From Lepisosteus oculatus (Eukaryota; Chordata; Actinopteri; Semionotiformes; Lepisosteidae), in contig NC_090697.1 in assembly GCF_040954835.1 (NCBI RefSeq), forward strand, positions 4,476,501-4,540,500: a stretch of 64,000 bases of DNA. Reading direction: 5' to 3'. The notes beneath the pieces were generated by a model. The model saw nothing but the letters and a program-made list of their open reading frames with translations, was not told the DNA's origin and made no database searches. Position 1 is the stretch's first letter, and every line of letters starts with the position of its first letter. The position numbers were made by a program, and so were the translations under genes. Positions 57,235-64,000 of this stretch are shown one piece after another.

Positions 57235-57870
57235 ATCAGGAACAAACTGGTCCTCTTCCTGACCTGCTGGGACCCACAGTCACACTTTTCTCCTGTGCAC
57301 AAACTTCACAGCTAGTTAAAGCCAAAACTAACTAGCCGGTCTTCAGAGAACATCAGCAGCGCAACGTCGCAAGCCGTACAGCACAGCCTGGCACAGAGCC
57401 AGAGGGTGCGGATTGGACAGCAACCAGCCTGCAACTGTCTCTTTGTGCCCGCAGGAGATCTGAATCCCTAAAGATTGGATGAGTATTCAACTTCACTGCA
57501 TTACTGCTCGAGAATTCAATTGTTATCCCAACCAGTTGATATCAATTTTGTATTTGTTTTGAGTATCTAATGTAGAAGTTATAACCAAGTTCATTTACGA
57601 AACGGTCTAAATGAATGATATACTGAACGTATGTCCTCTTGATATATGTAACTCTTCGTAACTGAATGAATATATATCTTTTGTATTCGGATAACCCTCA
57701 CGATAAGATCTATTAGGTTTACATGCATATTTTATGTATTAATAAATTGTATCCTCGAGTATTAGTACCTGTGTGTGTGCGTTGTTTGAGTTTTATCGCA
57801 TGGTTGGATTCTAAAGCCATTAAAAGAAACCTTTCGTGATTTACTGCTACAATTAATAATTGTCCCAGTA
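57235..57870 (+). repeat. LTR-like arm 1 of an inverted pair
   Basis: Shares with the reverse strand of 58270-58957: CATCAGGAAC.AAC, GACCTGCTGGGACCCACAGT, TTCATTTACGAAACGGTCTA, TATTAATAAATTGTATCCTCG (polyadenylation-like), GTGTGTGCGTTGTTTGAGTT and ACTGCTACAATTAATAATTG. LTR identity is inferred from the polyadenylation signal and the two-copy structure. Confidence 0.6.
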
Positions 57871-58269
57871 AATGCCCAAACCCTACAGAACTGGTGCCTT
57901 CAGAGAGCTACACTACAGCTGTAATCACCATTTCATAAAACAAAGCCGTTTTCAGTCTAGTTCATCCCATCCCAAGAGCAGGCCTGGTCTTCTTTATCAA
58001 CATTGGGTTACCAGGAGTGATGTACCCCACATCAGTACCTGCCATCTCCTGTTGACACTGCAGTGTGAACATACAGATGAGTTCAGAATATTGCTGCTCC
58101 TGCTGCTATGAGGGGGGTGGTCCGGCTCTCCATTACTTGGCAGTCCTTGCCTGGACTGGCTGAATGACCCTGATTTCTGTCTTTGTTGAGAGAAACAAAA
58201 CAAAGACATTAACAACAATATTAATTTAAGGATCTAATATAATATATAATATATTGTAGGCATCCTCTC
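57871..58269. other. Spacer between inverted LTR-like arms
   Basis: About 400 bp with no recognised domain. A CAGCAATATTCTGAAC-type stretch and a GGGGGGTGGTCC run are the only notable features. Confidence 0.4.
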
Positions 58270-58957
58270 ACGAGGCCCCAGTAAATGTCGGGGTTTTGTT
58301 CTTAACTGGGTCAATTATTAATTGTAGCAGTAAGTCACAAAAATGATTCTTCTGATGGCTATTAGAATCAACCTTGCGGGATAACTCAAACAACGCACAC
58401 ACACGGGTACTAATACACGAGAATACATTTATTAATACAAATGTGCATATAAACATAACAGATCTTATAGTGAGGGTTAGCAGAATACAAAGGCATATAT
58501 TCAAACCAAGAGGGACATACATTCAGTATACCATTCATTTAGACCGTTTCGTAAATGAACTTGGTTACATCTTCTACACTAGATACTCAAAAGCAAGTAC
58601 ATCACTCATAGGAATTAAATTGACATAAACTGTTGTTGAGGTAACAATTGAATTCTCGAGCTGTCATGCACAATGTTGAATACTCTCCCAATCTGTGTGG
58701 ATTCAGATCTCCCGCAGGCACAAAGAAACAGTGGCAGGCTTGTTGCTGTCCAATCGGCGCTCTCTGGCTCTGTGACAGGCAGTGCTGTTGCGGCGTGCGA
58801 CGTGGTGGGAGAGATTCCTGCTGCAATGCGCTGCTGATGCTCTCTGAAGACCAGGTAGTTGTTGGCTGAAACCAGCAGAGTTTGTGCACAGGAGAAAAGT
58901 GACTGTGGGTCCCAGCAGGTCACGTTCTAGAGAGGAAGAAAACCGGTTCGTTCCTGA
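58270..58957 (-). repeat. LTR-like arm 2 of an inverted pair
   Basis: Reverse-complement partner of arm 1 with about 80% similarity by eye. On the minus strand the arm is followed by ACTGGGGCCTCGTGAGAGGA (58268-58290), which may be a remnant primer-binding site. Confidence 0.6.
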
Positions 58958-60138
58958 TGTACAAACTGTCTATGGCTGGTAGTGGTAGTTTAAATAAAAA
59001 ATACACAACAGTATCCCACTTTCTTCATTTTATGCATCAACTTTTTTCACTCGGTCACTTACTGTGGTTATTTTGGAAAAGTTTTGACATGCTCATTCAG
59101 ACTATATTAAGTTTCTATGCTTTGTAAAAAGCTCTAATGTTTTAAGGTACAGGTACAGGTATTATAGATAAATTATTATAGAAGATTGGTAGAACTGTTT
59201 TACTCTCTCCATCTTTAGTATTCACCCATTTGTTCATTCACAGCCTTTTTTCCATTCAGCAGGGAATGAACCCTTAACTGTTCCTTTGCAATCTACGCAA
59301 CGAGAACAATGCTAACACTGAACCAAATTTTCACTCAGTTTGAACGACTTGTTTGGGCAAGATTTTCAATTTTCCAATGAAACAATCATGACAGAAAAAG
59401 TAGTTAAAATAAGCACGTCAAAATGTTTCCAATATAATCACAAGTGACCGAGTTATGTTTATGAAGGAAGTGGAATACCCTTCCACAACCATCTAAATAA
59501 ATATATTTGTATTAATAAATTGAAATTGTTCATGACGTTCAGAAATTCATTTTTATTTTCAGCTATTTTCAGAATAAATTTTACAGTTTTGTTGTAGGAA
59601 GCTAAAGTTTACACTAACATTTAATGCACAAGAAGGGCTACCTATTGATCGTCTTTGGTCAGTGAATCACGATGTTCGCTGTGGTATGGTGAAGCAAAGC
59701 TCAGCCCCTGTAACACATTAATGAGTTTTAATGCACATTCTGAATGGCTCCATCTGTATGTAGAAGAAGAGAAGTGCCCTGCCTGATCTGTGCACTGGTG
59801 GTTTTAAGAGATAAAAACAGCCTGTGTCAAAAGAAAAATGGTCCTATTGCTTTTTCATAATTGCTAGGTGGTGTAAAAAAACAAAAGTAGTTCCTGCATA
59901 TACTGCAGAGTTCACCTATCTGTGACAAATTCTATGGAAAAAGTAAAACTTTTAAAGTAAAAGTTTTTGGATTGTCTTTTTTTACTAAACATATCACAAC
60001 AGTAGCTACTTCTCAAGATAATATTCAAATAAAGAAGGACAGCAGATTAATGAGATCTATAATGAAATCTCTTGGCTCTTCACCGCATCTTAATTAACCA
60101 AAAGAAATACACTGGTTCCCACAGGCAAGCTCAGTAAC

Positions 60139-60170
60139 AGCAGGAGAGGCTACTAAAAATACTTTATAAA
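60139..60170 (+). promoter_or_regulatory. Shared TAAR promoter block, variant
   Basis: AGCAGGAGAGGCTACTAAAA then ATACTTTATAAATTG. The GGAGGGGC core reads GGAGAGGC, a single change from the 52 kb copy. Confidence 0.6.
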
Positions 60171-60298
60171 TTGAGAAGCAAAGAAGATACTAGCAATACT
60201 TGAAAGATAAATCTTACAGATTTTTTTTTTAATAGACAGAGTTTGAGTGGGAAAAAGCAGCATTTCTAAGGAAGAGGAAGTGGAATTTTTCTCATATA

Positions 60299-61327
60299 AT
60301 GGATTTAAATGAAATAGGGGGACATCAAATAGTGCAGTACTGCTTTGCTTCCGACAATACATCTTGCACAAAAGAAACCCGATCCACAGCTGTTTACGTA
60401 ATTTTATATGTTTTCTTTATATCAGTGGTGATGCTGACAGTGTGTGGAAACCTGGTGGTGATCATTTCTATCTCTCACTTCAAGCAGCTCCACACACCAA
60501 CTAACCTTCTCCTGCTCTCTCTGGCTGTGGCAGACTTTCTAATAGGACTGATTGTGATGCCTTTGGCAATGATCAGATATATAGAAACCTGTTGGTATTT
60601 TGGGAGGATATTTTGTATGATGTTCTATTTAGTTCTCGGCATTCTTACATTTGTTTCTCTTATTAATGTTGTTTTCATAAGTATTGATCGGTATTTTGCT
60701 GTGTGTGACCCACTGCAATATTATAATAAAATAACAGTTAATGTTATGTGCCTATATATAATATTCATTTGGTCATTCTCTGTATTTTATGTGTTGATGA
60801 TTTTTACTTGTAATATTAATGTTATAAACTCTGCAGGTGCAAATGCCTGTCTAGGAGAATGTGTTTTTGAAATTAGTGCATCCTGGGTTATAGTTGATGT
60901 GTTCGCTACTTTTATTTTGCCTTGCTCTATTATGATATGTATCTACATAAAAATATTTATTGTTGCCAAAAGTCACGCACATGTGATCAAAACTGTTACT
61001 GAGCAACTGACATATCGAAATGGAAGCAACACTAAAGTTTCCAAAAGATCTGAAATAAAAGCAGCCAAAACCTTAGGAACTGTAGTGGCTGTATTCCTTC
61101 TGTGTTTCCTGCCCTATTACATTGGCAGTCTAGTTCAAGGAGATCTTAGTGTCTCTTCTTCAGTAACGAACTCATTAATTTTTGTTATAAATACAAGCTC
61201 TGCAATGAATCCTATTATTTATGCTTTGTTTTATCCCTGGTTTCAAAAGTCAGTGAAAGAAATATTAAAATTCAGGGTATGTGATCGAGCATCCAATCTA
61301 ATCAATTTGTTCCCTGAAAATCAATGA
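60299..61327 (+). CDS. taar: Trace amine-associated receptor (TAAR), subfamily B, 342 aa
   Basis: Recent paralogue of the 52 kb gene (326 of 342 residues identical). All TAAR marks are kept: N20 (NTS), LHTPTN, LAVAD, C106, DRY at 130-132, ECL2 CLGEC, F268, P270, SSAMNPIIYALFYPWF. Position 3.32 is L113; D200 is at 5.42. Substitutions relative to the 52 kb protein are M53V, T104I, I107M, I108M, S111L, F114G, S117T, V118F, A119V, V169F, T176N, M201V, L202F, S241N, R243S and I296V, that is, mostly in TM3 and next to D5.42. Polyadenylation signal AATAAA at 61411-61416. Expected to detect a different amine, or the same amine with different affinity, from its sister. Confidence 0.96.
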   Translation: MDLNEIGGHQIVQYCFASDNTSCTKETRSTAVYVILYVFFISVVMLTVCGNLVVIISISHFKQLHTPTNLLLLSLAVADFLIGLIVMPLAMIRYIETCWYFGRIFCMMFYLVLGILTFVSLINVVFISIDRYFAVCDPLQYYNKITVNVMCLYIIFIWSFSVFYVLMIFTCNINVINSAGANACLGECVFEISASWVIVDVFATFILPCSIMICIYIKIFIVAKSHAHVIKTVTEQLTYRNGSNTKVSKRSEIKAAKTLGTVVAVFLLCFLPYYIGSLVQGDLSVSSSVTNSLIFVINTSSAMNPIIYALFYPWFQKSVKEILKFRVCDRASNLINLFPENQ

Positions 61328-61456
61328 ATTTTGCATGCATACTAAGCTAAACATCACTTTGTTTCATGTAAATGCATTTCTTTGTTTATGACCATTATTC
61401 ATACACGCTAAATAAAGTAAAAATAATATAGGAGCAGAAAAAGAGTTTTGCAAATG

Positions 61457-62144
61457 CACACGTGTTGTATACTGGAATAATGTTTTCTTCTAATGGTATG
61501 TTCTTTCATTATCATTTCATTAAATATCTTAAATATCAATATACATTTTCATTTGGTTTTGGAATTTTAAAGGAAGGCCAATGAAATAATAAAATAATTT
61601 ATTTGTCATGGTGTTTACATTTTATTTATAAATATTCTCCTTATACCATTCATTAAAATTAATCTCATCACTATATATAAATGTTTGTGGAAACTATATT
61701 CAACTGGTTATATACAGAATTTATTTAACTTAACATTTATGCCAAACCATGAAGCACATGTAACTTACTGCTGAAGTACTAAATCTCATTGATGTTGACA
61801 GGTGATTTAAACTGTGAAATGTCAAGCCTTGTGTAACCTAAGAAAGAAAAATACCTCTACATATAAATATAAAGATATTATATACAAAGCATTATATTTT
61901 TGAAACTAATGCACAAAATCCTCATTTCAATGGCTCAAATGTTCACAAATACATGAAATGGACGCTTCAAAAACAAACAATTTTTATACATCTGGCTGTG
62001 TAAAAATATAGCCAAAAGGATCGTTTTTAAGGAACAGTTAATTCCAAGCTGAAAAGACAAGACTCAACGTGTCCTCTATTACTCTTTAGCTCTATAGTTT
62101 ACAGCTTGTCCATGGTCATTCATTATTAATATTATTAATAATAT
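61457..62144. other. AT-rich intergenic DNA
   Basis: No gene. The last part (62095-62144, TTTACAGCTTGTCCATGGTC and ATTATTAATATTATTAATAA) matches the dispersed repeat unit at 11225, 12395 and 35441, and is cut by the next element. Confidence 0.5.
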
Positions 62145-62901
62145 TGTAGCGCCCTCGCCGGGTTCCTTAGCAGATGTCTGATAATGTGCGCCATGGTGCA
62201 GGTTGGGAACTGCTGTCGGGGGATGGACTGAGGGTCCGCAGGCTGGCCGCTAGCTGACCCAGGCTGTGTCAATAGTGTTCACAACAAGCTATAATAGTGG
62301 ACTATTTTTATGTATTTGGCTACGTAAGAAACAAACCAAAAATAATTCCCTGATTGGGCTTTGAACCGCCTGGGTGCAGCATGTTACATTACAGTCCATG
62401 AGCTTATATGTCCAATACCACTATAAGGACACCAACAGTTTTGTTTTATAAAATGCTGCTGGCACTCAGAGTCTGAGAATGTCCTGGACTCTGTGGAGCC
62501 TCTTTTTTCTGGAGGGACTGGTCATTCATTGGTTGGAAGATTTGCGGGTATTCGAGACACTCGTGGGGTTACCCTGCCCTACCAGTACCTGATTGGCTGA
62601 TCAAGGTGGAGGATGAGTAACAATGCTCTCCGACCTTAGGGTTGTAAACACCTTGGAATGAAACTCTCCTTTGGAATCCCCCAGACAGAAAGGCACCAGA
62701 GATGACCATTCATTAGGGTGGCTGGAGAATCTCAGCCCTGGGAGTTGTTCCTTATCAGGAAGCTATCAGACTGAAAAACAACTTAAATCTGAACCACATG
62801 GAATGGCCTCTGTGTCCCGCACCACTGAGATGAGGGAGAGAGAAACTGGCAAGGGAGCAGCAAACTGAATTCCTGTATTATTAATAAGCATTGCCGCTAC
62901 A
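62145..62901 (+). mobile_element. Probable solo LTR, copy Z (757 bp)
   Basis: Starts TGTAGCGCCCTCGCCGG and ends GCATTGCCGCTACA, giving short inverted ends TGTAGCG/CGCTACA. Internal segments match 16.5 kb at the 5' end and 46.2 and 56.5 kb at the 3' end, so these are fragments of one family. It interrupts a dispersed repeat unit. No convincing target-site duplication is seen. Confidence 0.6.
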
Positions 62902-63029
62902 AGTGTACCAATAAAAGGGATGCACAAACCTATAAACAATTAATTGTGTGATACTGTATGACATGCAGAGTAATACCAAATGTGTCAGAACACAGTATTA
63001 TAACAATGTTTATTGTGTCCTTTTATATA

Positions 63030-63920
63030 ATAGGCCTGATCAGCGATGATGACCAGTCCACTTACAGGGATGAAGTCGTACAGCTGCTGAGGTGGTGTCA
63101 TAGCAATAACCTGGACTTGAACGTGAACAAAACAAAAGAGCTAATAGTGGACTTTCGGAGACACAGGCCGCACACTCACAGCCCACTCAGTATTGATGGA
63201 ACAGAAGTGGAAACAGTCACCAGCTTTAGGTTTTTGGGAATTCACATTTCTAATGATCTAACCTGGACTGTGAACACGGACTCTATCTTGAAGAAGGCTC
63301 AGCAGTGCCTCTATTTCCTGAGGTGCCTCAAACGATGGGGGATGCCAGTACCTGTGTCGGTGAACTTCTACAGCTACACTGAGAGTGTCCTCACCAACTG
63401 TGTTTTACGCAACACCTCTTCTCAAGAGAGAAAGGTACCGCAGAGAATGTTGAATGTGGCCCAGATGACCATCGGCTGTTGTCTCACTGAGATTAAAGAG
63501 CTCTATGAGGACAACTGCCATGGTAGAATTCCATCACAGAGCACAGTCACCACCCCAGGCATGAGCTCTTCACCCCACTGCTTTCAGGCAAGAGAAACAA
63601 GAGCATACGGACACTTACCACCAGATTCTTCAATAGCTTCTACCCACAAGCAGTGAGATTGGCGAACACATTTGGCCATGCCCCTCGGACCACACCTACA
63701 CCCTCTACCTCATTATGGTTTCTTATTTATTGCATATATCTCCAGTCATTGTTTACACATCTGTATTGTTTACATTCAAACTGTTTACTTGTACATTGTC
63801 TACTGTTTGTTTGTATATTGTCTTGATTCGCTGTCTACACTTTGTGTTTTTACACTTGTTTTAACAATCGAGACATGTACTGGTTACATATGGCAATAAA
63901 GCTCAAGTTCAAGTTCTTAA
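63030..63920 (+). mobile_element. 5'-truncated L2-type LINE
   Basis: Same family as 37900-39023, starting at ATAATAGGCCTGATCAGCGA. It encodes [62 protein letters not shown] and the C-terminal block to 63656. The 3' end is GGCAATAAAGCTCAAGTTCA at about 63912. Both copies are followed by a near-identical AGCACTTGGTTTTAG, so the true 3' end may lie about 25 bp farther on. Confidence 0.85.
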
Positions 63921-64000
63921 GCACTTGGTTTTAGGTTTTCTCAACCACTATATGCAACCCTAATGAATGTGCGTGGCAAGTTTATAAAATAAGCGTCGAT

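Larger units (their letters stand above)
58959..61456 (+). repeat. Tandem duplicate B containing the 60 kb TAAR gene
   Basis: Second copy of 51431-53510, with about 430 extra bp at 59110-59540 that include AT-rich and tRNA-like sequence (near 59260-59340). Confidence 0.93.

Noticed and set aside
56810-57262. 150-aa plus-strand ORF beside the inverted LTR-like arms
   Set aside because: Composition and position suggest non-coding repeat sequence. The opposite strand is also open, and no domain is visible.

Overview
The window is a piece of vertebrate chromosome, almost certainly from a ray-finned fish. Seven intact, single-exon G-protein-coupled receptor genes of the trace amine-associated receptor (TAAR) family lie in AT-rich, repeat-packed DNA. 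The repeats are 5S-derived and tRNA-derived SINEs, L2-type LINE remnants, several Ty3/gypsy-like LTR families and old inverted-repeat elements. Intergenic distances of 7-12 kb and the repeat spectrum suggest a lineage with a medium or large genome. I cannot fix the species or decide between a teleost and a non-teleost ray-finned fish.

Layout. Three receptors are on the minus strand (3085-4110, 13420-14448, 21797-22786) and four on the plus strand (30308-31330, 41864-42883, 52352-53380, 60299-61327), so the cluster diverges around 23-30 kb. They form two subfamilies. Subfamily A (3085, 21797, 30308 and 41864 genes) starts with a short N-terminus ending in QYCFQ. Subfamily B (13420, 52352 and 60299 genes) starts ME/DLNEIGG. 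The genes at 52 kb and 60 kb are a recent tandem duplication covering about 2.1-2.5 kb. All seven lack the aminergic aspartate 3.32 in TM3. Six carry an aspartate at 5.42 in TM5, the hallmark of the non-classical (clade III) fish TAARs. The seventh (21.8 kb) has lost one TM5 residue and has altered ends.

A shared promoter-like block (GGAGGGGC-type box followed about 20 bp later by a TATA-like box) lies upstream of all seven genes, suggesting one inherited regulatory design for olfactory neuron expression.

Between the genes are: a gag-protease LTR element entering from the left edge and a second copy at 49-51 kb; a 2.75 kb inverted-repeat element at 4.6-7.4 kb with dispersed relatives; a 571-bp solo LTR with target-site duplication at 20.6 kb; a degraded gypsy element (23.4-28.2 kb) into which a complete 1.66 kb non-coding LTR retrotransposon has inserted, with a solo LTR of the same family at 45.0 kb; a degraded Gmr1-like gypsy element (36-39.9 kb) with integrase upstream of reverse transcriptase and an L2 LINE inserted in its integrase; a palindrome plus 25-bp minisatellite at 47 kb; and an inverted pair of LTR-like arms at 57-59 kb.

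All protein, motif and repeat calls were made by reading the sequence. No database search was possible, so family names for repeats are tentative.
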